DNA of 64,000 bases from Adenophora triphylla var. japonica (GCA_022495995.1 JAFEMH010001456.1:406700-470699), one strand, 5' to 3'; counted from the stretch's first letter, positions 44,536 through 56,792 are shown. Notes: generated from the letters alone by a model not told the origin. A program made the numbers and translations.

Positions 44536-46901
44536 TGTAACGACCCTAACCCTAGGCACTAGTTTTAGTATAATATTATATGTTTTTAATATTATTGATA
44601 ATATTATGTGTTCATTTTTATCTGTGATTTCTTATACTAGGATGAGGTGTTTGGGAAATACAATAATGTTCTAGGGGGAAATACAAAAATAGAAAATAGA
44701 TAAAGTGTAAGATGAGATTAAAATGTGTAGAATAAAGAATTAGAATAAAGGGTTTAATTTAATTAATGGGAAAGTCTTTAGTTAATTGTGGGGGGCCAAT
44801 TTCTTACTTCCTCCTAAACCCTCCAAGTGTCCAACTCTCCTTACTTCCCTCAACCTTTTTCCCTCATTAGTCAAAAAGGGCCATGCTCTTCCCATACTCT
44901 TCCCTTACATCTTCATTCCACAATCATTCTCTTCTTACTACCTCCCAAGAAACCCCATGGAAAGCCTCCATTGAAGCCTCCCCTTCCAAGGCATAGCAAG
45001 CTCATTTCTCAACCATTTTCAAATTCAAGAGCACTTTTGAGGTTGGGACAACTAGAGGAATCAATCAAAGCTAAGAAGATCAACCTTTCATTCTAAAAAC
45101 CTAAAGTGAGTTATTATGAACCTTCCCTTCTTTAAATGTTCATAAAGATTTAATGTTGTTATTGTTGTTCTAATGACTATTTGATGCTTGGGAAAACCTT
45201 CTTGGATTGAGAAATTTGTTAGTTTATAGAAAATGTGGTGTTATTGTTCATGGAAGTGATAAAGAGTAAAATGATATGGTTTAAGTAGAGATAAGAATGT
45301 TAAAAATAAAATGTAGTAGTGTAATGGGTAGAATAACTAAGTTGTAAGTGGGTTAAATCCATCTTACTTGGATTAGAATGGTTTAGAATGAGTTTTGGTG
45401 AAGTTAGCAACCCCCTTTTTATGCCTTTGTTCGCACATACCAGGTGCGCGCCCACTAGGACCGGGTGCGCGCCCGCTTTCATTCTGGTCACTTCCAGGCG
45501 CGCGCCCACCAGGACCGGGTGTGCCCCCACCAGGACCGGGTGCGCACCCACTCTGTTTTTCAGCATTTACCCATTTTTCTTCCGTAATTCCCATTAGGTC
45601 CTCCAATAAATTGAACCTTTGATTTCTTAAAATACCGCACAAGTCCTTTTTACTCTCAAAAGGTCTCCGCTCCATTCCGTTCCACTTTTGCTTCCTTTCT
45701 TCACTTTAATCTACCATTTTTCTACCTAATTAACCTGTAGTCATAAAGACACTAGAAAATGCTTGGTAGCCTTGTTTGGCAACGTAACCAATGTGACTCC
45801 AACTTGGTAAATTGAGCTTGAACCTTCATAGAGACCTCGTAACATGGAATTGTCCGGAAAATGGTTGTTAAGCTTGATTCGTACTTCACCAATGTGGTTC
45901 GAACTTGGGAAGTAGATCATGAATTTTTATTAAGGATATCTGAGGTTGTGTAATGACTTCATAGGAATGATTTATGGTACATGGTGACATTGTTATTCCA
46001 AGGGTGGATTATGTGGCATATTATTATATCGTTATCCCAAGTTTGGATTATTCGGTTATATTGTTACCTTATTTGATCTCATATTCATTGATTGTGCTAT
46101 GTATAGTGCATCACTTAAATGTTGCACTATGATATTGGTTGAACATGAGTATATTTTACCATGTGGTTATATTACTTAAATGTTGCACTATGATATTGGT
46201 TGAACATGAGTATATTTTACCATGTGGCTATATTGCTTATCCCCTTTGTGGATTTATTTCAAGTATCTATCATGTGCTTGAACGAGTATATATGATTAGG
46301 GGGTATAATGGAATTCAATCAATTATTGATTTGTTCTATAAGTGATTGAAGGTTCATTATACATGTGACCTGCCCCCTCTGTGGCCACAGAGTGGGGGTG
46401 CTAATATTGAGCCAAAAGCCTTACAGACCGCTGCAATTTGGTGTACCGGTGGAATGCTCTATATGAAGCCAAAAGCTTTACAGTAGCGATGATATTATAT
46501 GATACTCTGAATAAGGGTCATATAAGTATCTTATTTTCTTATATGGATCTCTGGGGTATGAGACCTATAAGTGGTGAAGGTGCATGGGGGCAATTCACCA
46601 AAGAGCGGAGTTTTACTCCCACGTTGTACGACTTATTGTTCAGACGGGAAAGGTAAAATGAGGTAACGTAAGGTGTTTACCGCTTTCATAATGTGTTATG
46701 TGCTACCATGCTATGTGTTGCATCTTGTTTGGCATCTTGCTGCATTCATAATAGCTTATTGAGATTTATTCTCACCCTTCCCTTTTACTGCTTTAGATTG
46801 TGCTGAGGCAGGTGACCTGATCCAGTGAGGCCGGGGAAAGAGTTTGGATTCTTGCTTTTGGGACTTATCAGGATAGGTATATCACTACCAGAAAAAGGTC
46901 G

Positions 46902-47500
46902 TTTAGCGACGGAAATTTCCGTCGCTAAAATTAAAATTCCGTCGCTAAAAATAATCAGCGACGGAAAAATTCCGTCGGTGGTCCGCCGCTACCAGCCCGT
47001 CGCAGTGCTCCGGCGGGTCAATTTCCGCCGCTATTTTTTTCTTTTACCGACGGAATTTAATTCCGCCGGTGAATTAATGTTTACAGCGACGGAAATTTCC
47101 GCCGCTAGATTAATTTAATTTAATTAAATATTCATTTATGGGAAATTTCCGTCAGTAATAAAAATTAATTTAATTAAATTAATTTCGGCCGGCGGAAATT
47201 TCCGTCAGTAATAAAATTTAAATTGAAATTAAATTATTTCGGCGGAAAATACCGTCGCTGAAATTATTTAATTTTAATTTAAATTTTATTACAAATACGA
47301 CGGAATTTTCCGCCAGAAATCAAAAATTAAATAAAAATTAAATGATTATAGCGTCGGAAATTCCGTCGCCGAAATTAATTAAATTAAATTAATTTTTATT
47401 ACAATGACGGAAATTTCCGCCGCGGAAATTAATTGATTTAATTAATTTTTCTTTCAGCATTAATTTCAGCGACGGAAAATTCCGTCGCTGATTCTGAAAT
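46902..47500. repeat. Left subterminal repeat block of the CACTA element
   Basis: The first unit is a perfect 28-bp palindrome (46902-46929) with arms TTTAGCGACGGAAA. Further motifs GCGACGGAAAATTCCGTCG and CGGCGGAAATTTCCGTC recur about ten times between AT-rich spacers of AATTAAATTAA type. Subterminal motifs are binding sites for TNPA-type proteins in this superfamily. Confidence 0.9.
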
Positions 47501-47645
47501 AAATTAAAAAAAATATTTTAAAATATCAAAAAACCAAAATTTTTTGTACCTGATATAACATTTCAATTTATAAAACTAAAACTATAAAAACTAAAATTCA
47601 AATACCAGCGTACTCAAATAAAACTAAATACCACCGTACCAATTC

Positions 47646-47772
47646 GGGAGGGGAGAGGGGGAGGGGGATAGGGGGATAGGGGGAGAGGGGGGAAGGGGGA
47701 AGGGGGAGAGGGGGAGAGGGGTGGAGCGGGGGAGGGGAGAGGGGTGGAGCGGGGGAGGGGGAGAGGCGGGAG
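47646..47772 (+). repeat. G-rich polypurine tract (GGGGGAGAGG)n
   Basis: About 125 bp of runs of 4-6 G separated by A, AGA or ATA, with the pattern GGGGGAGAGGGG. It could form G-quadruplexes. It lies beyond the 3' end of the minus-strand accessory gene. Confidence 0.9.
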
Positions 47773-47919
47773 GGGCTCCCGCGGGTACCAAATGTCTCAA
47801 ATGTTTACAAACAAGTATAAATTAATACAACAATGTCTAAAAAAGTCCGCAATCAACCCGGGACGCTGGAATTATCCTGGGAGTCCGGGCCGAGACGAGC
47901 CATCAACAGCGCCAATTGT

Positions 47920-49640
47920 CTACTGAGTCTCGCATGACGTCGATCGTTCACCTCCCGCATCTGCGTCTCGAACCGCCAAAGCATCCGCAAGCTTTGCCCG
48001 CTCGCGTCTCTCCTCCTCCAACGCAGCCTCCAGAGTGTCGACCCTCGGATCATGAAACATGGGCCGGTCAACATTTCTCCGACGGCCGGCCGACGTCGAC
48101 GGGCATTGCCGCCCGTAATCCCCATCCCTAACACTCGGGCTCCTCTCCTTGGATGTCCCCGAGAGGTGACCTCCGCCAAACATCGAGCACGAAGGGGACG
48201 AGCTCGCGGAGGCGTTCCTTCGGGAACAACGGCGGCTTGATATGCGGCACGAAAAATAAAACAAACAATTATAATCATATACACAATGTAAGGTACATAA
48301 ATAAATTTACATATTCAAAATCAAGTCATTTAATGGTAGTTTACTTACAAAGGCGTGTGCAGATCGATCGTCAACCCATTGCGGAGGTTGATCGGGCGCA
48401 GTAGAATTCCGAATATGGGTGCTAGCGTAAACATCCACAAAAGTGATATTCGGACCATACTCCCTTTCCTATAAATAAAATAAGCGAGATTATTACTTTG
48501 AAATTGTATATATAAATGCAACATTTAAACTGATTTAAAAGCATGCATACACTACATTTACACTAAAACTATGGATTTCATAGCATCAACATTGGCTCCC
48601 AGCTAACATACGTACATAAACCTATTTAAAAGCATCCATACACTACTACATTTAAATTAACATACATACCATGCGGTCGTGATGCTCGGCGACCGTGAGC
48701 GTCCCCCCGGTATGCAACGCCGCCGACCCCGAGGAGCCTGCTCTATTGGCCTTGGCCTGTTCGGATACAGCCTTCGCCGCAGGCGACCCCCAATATTCGC
48801 AAAATTGAGCAAACACCTCAACGGTCATAAAAGTAGGACACAAGGGCTGTTGTCCCGCCGCGAGCCGAGCAGTATAATAATTTCTCTTCGTGGTACCTAT
48901 AAAAAATATGAATATCTTGTAAACATATAATGATGACATTATAAAATTAAAAGAGTATAATCATTGTTAATTAAACTAATTAAGGATAGATAAATATGTT
49001 ACAAATAAAATCCTTAAACAGCTTGTGAGCCTGCTCAAAGAAAACATATCTAGCCGTCGCCTCGCTGATGTCTGGATCCCAATAATATTTAGCCTACAAC
49101 ATATAATGATAACATTACAAAACTAAAAGAGTATAATCATTATTAATTATAACATTTTAATAACAAACTAACATTTAAGTTTTAAATAAAAACCATTAAC
49201 ACATTACCCTAAACTCATCCCACGCATCCTCCTTCTGCCTCTCTGGCAATTTTTTCCAGTTGGGCCAAAACTCGGTCATTTTCCGAGACCGCCGCATTGC
49301 CCGATCTTAGTGCCGGTGGTGGGGTATCCACCTACCCACACCGCCAAGTATATTTATACAATAACATTATAACTTAAATAATGAATTATATATAAAGCAA
49401 AAAGGAACCAACTTATATCAAATTAATGAAGAGTTACTTATCGGTCATAAAGTGCCGAGATCCGGACATATATCCTCCCTCGGAATCTACGGTAGTCCGA
49501 GTACCGGCCCCAGAGGTGGAGCTAGTACTACCGAGTGAGGGGTCAACACCATCGCTACGGATCGGGACGGTTGCGTCCCCAGTAATCAAAGTGTAAATGG
49601 GCTTGGTCCTCTTACCCTTGCCCTTTCTACTAGAACTCAT
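47920..49640 (-). CDS. En/Spm-type plant transposase accessory protein (Transposase_24 / TNPA-like), six exons
   Basis: Minus-strand exons with GT/AG borders: 49640-about 49440 (MSSSRKGKGKRTKPIYTLIT), about 49310-49208 (MTEFWPNWKKLPERQKEDAW), 49093-49003 (AKYYWDPDISEATARYVFFE), 48896-48670 (LCPTFMTVEVFAQFCEYWGS; KANRAGSSGSAALHTGG), 48468-48349 (EREYGPNITFVDVYASTHIR) and about 48235-47920 (coiled tail TLEAALEEERRERAKLADAL). YYWDP, FCEYW, the NR...HTGG block and a C-terminal coiled coil are the marks of the Ptta/En/Spm plant transposase family (PF03004). Such proteins bind subterminal repeats rather than cut DNA. The join of the first two exons is unresolved: my reading crosses a TAA, so the gene may be damaged. 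Confidence 0.75.
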
Positions 49641-49689
49641 CTGTACTACAGTAAAAATATTAAAATATACAACTTTAACAATAGGAAAC

Positions 49690-49985
49690 AATATATTCAC
49701 AATACATCTAAAACTTTAAAGTTCTAATAATCTAAAGCATTCACAATACATATAAAACTTTAAACTATTAATAATATAAAGCATTCACAATACATATAAA
49801 ACTTTAAAGTTCTAATAATCTAAAGCATTCACAATATATATAAAACGACGGATATTAAAAATAATCTAAAGCATTCACAATACATATGAAACTTTAAAGT
49901 TCTAATAATCTAAAGCATTCACAATACATATAAAACTTTAAAGTTCTAATAATCTAAAGCATTCACAATACAATTTTAAACTTTA
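49690..49985 (-). repeat. Tandem repeat of about 44 bp upstream of the CACTA gene
   Basis: Six to seven units of AAAGCATTCACAATACATAT and AAAACTTTAAAGTTCTAATAA, with ACTTTAAAGT forming a small palindrome. It lies between the two minus-strand ORFs of the CACTA element, about 50 bp upstream of the ATG at 49640. Confidence 0.9.
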
Positions 49986-49993
49986 AACTATTA

Positions 49994-50332
49994 TTAATCT
50001 TCGTCCCCATCATCATCAATGGACTCTGAATTACTACAAAACTCGAGTTCTTCATCTTCGTCTTCGGACTCTGATGAATCAAACTCTGGTTCCTCTTCCT
50101 CTTCCTCTTCCTCTTCCTCTTCCTCTTCCTCTTCCTCTGATTCATCAATATCAATGTGCGCGAGATGACCTGAACGAGGCGGGGGAGTTGGCAAATTCAC
50201 TGGTAAGATATCCTCCTCGGGTTCATCAACATTTTGAGGAATATGAGTGACATCATCTAATGGATGATTAGCTGATGAAACGTTAGGTGGCACTGGCATT
50301 TCATCCTCTTGATAGGGTGCTTCTAATGACAA
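49994..50332 (-). CDS. Acidic-tract ORF inside the CACTA element, unidentified
   Basis: 112 codons: MSLEAPYQEDEMPVPPNVSS, HPLDDVTHIPQNVDEPEED, then a run of 16-17 Glu from a CTTCCT repeat, and a Ser/Asp/Glu tail ending DDDGDED. The start is preceded by a possible acceptor (TTTAGTATTAAG), so it may be a last exon. In CACTA elements an acidic C-terminus of the main transposase lies about here, and this could be its remnant. No catalytic domain is present to support that. Confidence 0.4.
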   Translation of the reverse strand: MSLEAPYQEDEMPVPPNVSSANHPLDDVTHIPQNVDEPEEDILPVNLPTPPPRSGHLAHIDIDESEEEEEEEEEEEEEEEEPEFDSSESEDEDEELEFCSNSESIDDDGDED

Positions 50333-52130
50333 CTTAATACTAAACTCAGTCCTGCCAAGCCTTCACAATAGCATGACATATACTTAACAATATAGAGTAC
50401 AATAATCCAATCATATGGTATTTATACTCTTACTCAACAAAATAAACAGTGCTACAATTATTTCACTCCCTATATGAATCAATAACTATATAGAGGTACC
50501 CCACGTAGAGGTGCAATATATTCACGCACCCCTACATGCTCAAAACGTACCGTGGAACACCTTCTACACATTGTGGGAACCAACAACCATATGAATATAA
50601 TCATGTAAGACACAACATATCATATATGAGTCCTACATATTCATTACACATATGTAATCCAGAAACTGAGTGTTATTCCTCTAGTTTAAACCAATTAAGT
50701 AATGCCCCATTCATTTTTAGGCACTATAGAGCAAATAACCCTAAATAGGTCATCACGTAGGGGTACAATAATATATAAGTAGCCCTACGCCATCACAATA
50801 CAACATTAAACACTTTCCCTTTAGGGTTCAAGTTCAAAAACCAAGTTTTATAACATTTGGTTCAAGTTTTATAACCGCCTCTCAAGCATTTTTGAGACAT
50901 TATTTATGGACCTTATCAATATCCTTTTGGCCCAATTCAAACTCCATTATATAGTACTAAAGTTTTACTAAATACAGGATCAAAAAGTGTTCAAATCCGA
51001 GTTGTTTAGCCTAGGTTCCCAATGCCTCAAACATGGACCAAGGCTGCAGATTGAAATAATACAAGTGCTGAAACTGCCTTCTAAGCAACTTTGGATCAAT
51101 ATTTAAAGCTCTTGCAAACACCTCTTTGGACTAATCCAAGTTCTACCATGTTGTACTAAACTTGTACTAAAAGCCTAGTTAAAGAGTTATTAAATCTATA
51201 CTCATTAACCTAGGTTAAACAGCTTGCCGAGTTGCTCACTCAAGGCAGATTTTTTCCCTTCAGCTTACTGCAAAGCCATTTGCAGCAGTTGAACTACCTG
51301 TTTTGGGACTCTATAACCTCCCTATAGCACCAATAATATGTATAAAACATGTTTAAAAAACAATTATAACCAAATCCACACCAAGAATTCAAGCCATGGC
51401 ATGGAAATTGTCAAGCTCTAACCAACCCAATTGCTTTTCTATTTGCAAACCCCAGCTGATATTTCCCAGCAACTGACATGTAACCCAACTTCAGTTTTAG
51501 ATCATCTTTTACTAATTGAATTTGAAAATGAAAAAAAAAAAAGAGGTAGAGAGCGAAAATCTGTAACCACTTTGTTAAACAGGTTGTTCATGTTTCAAAA
51601 CGTCATTTAAAAAAAAAAAAAAAAAAAAAAACGAGAAAATTAATACAAAATTACAACTTCATGGAACACACGCATACACACACGTAAACACTCACAGACA
51701 CCCAAAATTCATGGTTTGAGGCACAAGAGAAGAGAGAGAAACACGGTGAGAAATCGAAACCAACTAAAATTCACAACAAATTAACACCCTATCCTCGAAT
51801 TAGAACTACTTATTTGAAAGAAATCGAAACATTTACCTTGATTTGATTAGAGCAAGAGAGAGAAACACGGGAGAGGCGGCGGACGGATCCGACGGCGTGA
51901 GAGCTCGAGCGGACGGTGAGGCGGCGGCGATGAGGCGACGGCGATGAGGCGACGGCGCGGTGGCGATGGCGATGAGGAGACGGCCGGCCGGCGTGAGCTT
52001 CTTCTTCTAGGCCGCCGCTTCGTCTTCAAGGTCGATCAGCAGAGATGAGAGATAGCGGGAAGAGAGAGAGGGAAATATTTGGCGTAATTGATTTCGAGAA
52101 ATAAACTGGGTGTATTTATAATTTCCACAA
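50333..52130 (-). other. Non-coding part of the CACTA element, with a candidate leader exon
   Basis: AT-rich sequence without long frames. The repeated CCCCACGTAGAGG / TCACGTAGGGGTACAATA motif (50498, 50751) and a poly(A) run at 51608 are the only marks. At 51850-52060 it becomes GC-rich: on the minus strand CTCTCTTCCCGCTATCTCTC then GGCGGCGG-type codons. This resembles the 5' leader exon of the minus-strand gene next to the subterminal block. That is inference. Confidence 0.4.
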
Positions 52131-52221
52131 TGACGGAATATTCGCCGCTAAATATTAATTATAGCGGCGGAAATTAAATTCCGACGCTATAATTAATATT
52201 TAGCGGCGGAATATTCCGTCA
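52131..52221. repeat. 91-bp near-perfect palindrome of CACTA subterminal motifs
   Basis: TGACGGAATATTCGCCGCTA at the left is mirrored by TAGCGGCGGAATATTCCGTCA at the right, with matching AATATTAATTATAGCGGCGG inner arms around ATTAAATT. About 43 of 45 arm positions pair. It can extrude as a cruciform. Confidence 0.9.
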
Positions 52222-52340
52222 TTTGTTAAATCCGACGCTAAACGATACGTACGCTCACTGGATCGATGACATGGGCACTCCCACCGAAGCGGTAATTTCC
52301 ATGCGTGATTTTAAAATTCAGCGACGGAAATTTCCGCCGC

Positions 52341-53071
<731 letters not shown>

Positions 53072-53087
53072 TAGCTATGAAATTTCC

Positions 53088-53612
53088 ATGCCACATACCA
53101 CTGCCCACATTACTATGCCCTACTTACATGCCTATACATGCCCTATGCCCTATGCCTATGCCTATGCCCTGCCACATGCACATGCCCTATACATGCCCAT
53201 GCCACCTATGCCCTATGCCATGCCACATGCCTGTAACTATGCCACTACTTTTTATGCCACTACATGCTATGCCACATGCCCTATGCCCTATTATACATGC
53301 CCTATGCCCTATGGCCCTATGCCTATGCCACATGCCCTATGCCCACATGCCTCTATGCCCTATGCCACTGTATACCCTATGCCCTATGCCATCCTATGCT
53401 GCCCTATGCCTACATGCCCACATGCCTGTGCATGCCTACATGCCCTGTGCCACATGCCACATGCCTATACATGCCCACTTACCCTATGCCACTATGCCTA
53501 TACATGCCCTATGCCACCCTATACCACAATACCTATGCCTATGCCTATACCCATGCCTATACCCTATACCTATACTCACACATGCCACTATACCCTATAC
53601 CACTACGCCCCA
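53088..53612 (+). repeat. Degenerate CCCTATG / CATGCCTAT array
   Basis: About 520 bp of ATGCCCTATGCC, CACATGCCTATACATGCCC and similar units, rich in the heptamer CCCTATG. It differs from the plant telomere C-strand unit CCCTAAA by two bases. It changes abruptly into G-strand TTTAGGG at 53617. Confidence 0.9.
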
Positions 53613-53616
53613 GTGG

Positions 53617-54288
53617 GTTTAGGGTTTAGGGCTTTAGGGTTACCACTAGGGTTTAGGGGAATGCCCAGGAGTTAGGGTTTAGGGTTTAGGGTTAGGTTTA
53701 GGGTTTAGGTTTAGGGTTGAGGTTAGGGGTTAGGGTTTAGGTTTAGGTTGGGGTTAGGGCTTGTGTGGCTTAGGGTTTGTGGTTTAGTGGCTTGTGGGTT
53801 AGAGTTAGGAGTTGGGGTTTAGGTTGGGGTTTAGGGGTTAGGGTTGTGTGGTTTCAGGGAGTTAGGGTTAGGGGTTAGGGTTTAGGGTTTGGTGGTTTAG
53901 GGTTTAGGGTTTGGGGTTTAGGGGTTTGGAGCAGGGTTAGGTTTGGGTTTAGGGTTAGGGTTTAGGGTTACATGTGTGGTTTAGGGTTTAGGGTTTAGGG
54001 TTAGGGTTTAGTGGTTTAGGTTTGGGGGTTTGTGGGTTAGGGTTAGGAGTTAGGGGTTAGGGTTAAAAGGTTTAGGGTTTAGGCTTGTTAGGTTTAGGTT
54101 AGGGTTTAGGGGTTAGGGTTTGTGGTTTAGGGTTTAGGGGTTTAGGGTTGTGGGTTGTGGGTTTAGGGTTTAGGGTTTAGGGTTTAGGGGTTAGGGTTTA
54201 GGGTTTAGGGGTTTAGGGTTTAGGGTTTAGGGTTTAGGGTTTAGGGTTTAGGGTTTAGGGTTTAGGGTTTAGGGGTTAGGGGTTAGGG
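53617..54288 (+). repeat. Interstitial telomere-like (TTTAGGG)n array 1
   Basis: About 670 bp of TTTAGGG with many variants (TTAGGG, GGTTTAGTGG, TTTGTGGG). It is nearly perfect at 54157-54270. The G-rich strand is the plus strand. Confidence 0.95.
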
Positions 54289-54450
54289 GATATAAGAATT
54301 GCAAGGGTTCTTGTAGCTATTCCCAAATTGGTAAATTGCATACAATTTTAAAATTTTTATCCAAAATAAAACAAAAACAAGATTAGTCCAAAACTACTGA
54401 ACTAACCAACTATTAGGCAACACTCTGGAGATTATTGTCTCATAAGTCAT
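54289..54450 (+). repeat. 160-bp flank repeat, copy 1
   Basis: ATATAAGAATTGCAAGGGTT to GAGATTATTGTCTCATAAGTC, directly after a telomere-like array. It is almost identical to 55138-55297, which also follows a telomere-like array. Confidence 0.9.
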
Positions 54451-55004
54451 AACTAATTAAGATATCCAGGAAAATAAAGACCCACATCATTCTTGCCGAG
54501 CACACCGGCACTCTGGCCCCCATTTGCCACCGTGCATGTCATCATCTACATCGTAAGCTTCAATGTTGACATCGTGAAGGGTTGTCTCCTCGCACTCATC
54601 CAAGCTCCATATAAATGTCTTCTGCGATGAAGGCTTAGGAGGCGGCACACGCCTCTAGGAGCCTTGCGTTGCTCGGAGTCGAGGAATCTGGGAAGTCGGT
54701 GAGAAATGGATGTATAATTTGCCCCTCATAGAATGGTCTTTGGTACATTGGCATCCCTTCGTCATTTATTGCCTTGAATTGATGCGGCTTAACAACTTCT
54801 CCGAGGTTGGGATTTGATGAGGAGGCACTGTTATCTAGATGAGTCAAGATAAATTGGAAGCCACGTAATGCCTCGATAAGGGTCAACGCGTGCTCAACAA
54901 ATATGTCATCACCCTTTCGCTTAAACTTTGGGTGCTCTTTCTATTGTAGTACAAAGACTATGTCTCCAAATGAAGAGTGTCGTGGGTATAGGGTGTATAG
55001 GGTA

Positions 55005-55137
55005 TAGGAGTTTAGGGTTTAGGGTTTAGGGTTTAGGGTTTAGGGGTTAGGGTTTAGGGGTTAGGGTTTAGGGGTTAGGGTTTAGGGTTTAGGGTTTAGG
55101 GTTTATGGTTTAGGGTTTAGGGGTTAGGGGTTAGGGG
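55005..55137 (+). repeat. Interstitial telomere-like (TTTAGGG)n array 2
   Basis: About 130 bp of TTTAGGG and TTAGGGG units in the same orientation as array 1. Confidence 0.95.
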
Positions 55138-55297
55138 ATATAAGAATTGCAAGGGTTTTTGTAGCTTTTCCCAAATTGGTAAATTGCATACAATTTTAAA
55201 TTTTTATCCAAAATAAAACAAAAACAAGATTAGTCCAAAATTAGGAAACTAACCAACTATTAGACAACACTCTGGAGATTATTGTCTCATAAGTCGA
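55138..55297 (+). repeat. 160-bp flank repeat, copy 2
   Basis: Matches 54289-54450 with a few substitutions (for example CTTTTCCC for CTATTCCC, TTAGGAAAC for CTACTGAAC). Telomere-like array plus this repeat is thus a duplicated module. Confidence 0.9.
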
Positions 55298-55724
55298 ACC
55301 CAGTTCGGACCCAGACGGGAAGGGAGAGAATTGAAATGTGGAATTACACGAAATTAAAGATGAAATAGCACCGGGGTAAGAAGCGGCTCGATATTTGTTT
55401 TTTCAAATTCAATTCTTTGGAGAGAGATAGAGAGAGAGAGGATGGGAGTGAGGGATTTAGAGGCTAGGTGTCGATTAATTTGGTTTGAAAGTTTGAATTG
55501 GATTATACGCTTGTTGTTCGTTCGGAAATTTTGAAATTTTAAATGAGCGCCGATAAGAGTGTCAGGAGCTTCATCGGCTTCTCACAGGAATGTAATTTTC
55601 TGTCCATTTTGCATACCCTTCTCCACAACCACTTCCAAGACCTTCTTCTCTGTCACAACCATTTCGCCCCTTGCATTGTGGGCGGCGGTCTTTCTCACGG
55701 AAATTTTGAATTTTTTTTTTTATT

Positions 55725-56211
55725 AAACAGACGGAATATTTCCGTCGCGATAAATAAAAAATTATTAAATTATCGGCGGCGGAAATATTCCGTCGGTGTT
55801 TATTAAAAAAAAAAAGCATTTAATTTCACCGTCGGAAATATTCCGTCGGTGTAATATTCGAAAAAGAAAAATAAAAAATATTTTAATTTCGGCGTCGGAA
55901 TATTTCCTGGCGCCGATAATTAAAAAATAAAAAATGATATATTTTCACCGGAATAATTCCGTCATTTGTTAAAGATTTAGCGGCGGAATATTCCGTCGGT
56001 AAATCAACCGCCAAATTAGCGGCGGAAATAAACGAATATTCGAGGAATATTCTTTTTAGCGGCGGAATTTAAGCGGCGGAATTAAATTCCGTCGCTAAAT
56101 TTGACGCCTTGAAAATAATTCCGACGCTAAATACTATATTCCGTCGCTAAATAGCGACGGAATCTGTCCGTCATTGTTATTTCCGTCGCTAAATGACACA
56201 TTTAAGTAGTG
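55725..56211. repeat. Right subterminal repeat block of the CACTA element
   Basis: CAGACGGAATATTTCCGTCGCG, ATCGGCGGCGGAAATATTCC, TAGCGGCGGAATATTCCGTC and similar units continue to the terminus. The last inner motif TTTCCGTCGCTAAATGACAC is close to the left end's TTTAGCGACGGA when reversed. Confidence 0.9.
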
Positions 56212-56519
56212 TATGAGTGGGTTGTCGGAGTCATATTTAAGTATTACCCTTTTATAAGTTGTAAGGAAAACTCTTTTGTCAAACAATGTTAATTAGAATT
56301 TTCAATGTAATTAATCAAGTATGGTTATTATAGTATTTGTTTAAATTCCTCCAAGTGGAGATATTATTATTTGATTTTGTTTATGAAAAATTTAGAATTG
56401 GTTTTTCTTTTAAAGGCAAATAAAAGTTTTAAAAATATCGGATGGATTTTCTTAGTTTGAGCTTCTCAAGCTCGGGACACGCGATTAGGTCCCGGGTTGG
56501 GGTGCTCACGGATAACATA

Positions 56520-56792
56520 TACTCTCTCCGTCCCAAATAAAAATTTCACTAATTTCCTAAAAGGGCGTCCCGTTAGAAGTTTCACCTTTCCTATAATGGC
56601 AAATAATCTTTACTATTCCACACACTCATTTTCTCTCCTATTTTACTATTACACTCACAACACTTTTCAAATTTACTATTTCCTTCACGCATTCTCTCTC
56701 CTATTTTACTATTACACTCACAATATTTTCTCCACCCTTAATTTGCGTCTTGGACCAAAATGGTGAAGCTATTATCGAGACAGAAGGGAGTA
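56520..56792. mobile_element. Stowaway-like MITE
   Basis: TACTCTCTCCGTCCCAAATA and the right end GAGACAGAAGGGAGTA are degenerate inverted repeats with TA ends. A CACTCATTTTCTCTCCTATT segment is repeated at 56625 and 56687. It lies five bases beyond the target duplication of the large LTR element. Confidence 0.75.

Larger units (their letters stand above)
54982..55554. mobile_element. 573-bp insertion in the DnaJ fragment, flanked by AAGAGTGTC
   Basis: AAGAGTGTC occurs at 54973-54981 and 55555-55563, exactly where the DnaJ reading breaks and resumes. A 9-bp duplication is the size Mutator-like elements make, but the inserted sequence (telomere-like array 2, the 160-bp repeat, and CT/AG-rich sequence) has no clear terminal inverted repeats. 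Confidence 0.55.
54487..55715 (-). pseudogene. Captured fragment of a DnaJ/HSP40 (type A) gene
   Basis: The minus strand from 55715 gives PQCKG, EMVVTEKKVLEVVVEKGMQN and GQKITFL, then DEAPDT. After an interruption it gives GDIVFVLQ, KEHPKFKRKGDDIFVEHALT, LIEALRGFQFILTHLD, GEVVKPHQFKAINDEGMPMY, QRPFYEG and LDECEETTLHDVNIEAYDVD then DDMHGG, with a stop at 54487. These are the last zinc-finger unit, substrate-binding domains and tail of plant type A DnaJ co-chaperones (about residues 200-418). Stops, frameshifts and a 12-residue gap in the tail show no selection. The piece is split by 54982-55554. It lies inside the CACTA element, so the transposon captured it. Confidence 0.9.

Noticed and set aside
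49963..50154. 63-codon Lys/Arg-rich ORF
   Set aside because: It is the frame-shifted shadow of the poly-Glu tract in the acidic ORF at 49994-50332.
53617..55137. True chromosome end
   Set aside because: The TTTAGGG arrays are degenerate and lie within a transposon bounded by a target duplication, with unique DNA on both sides.
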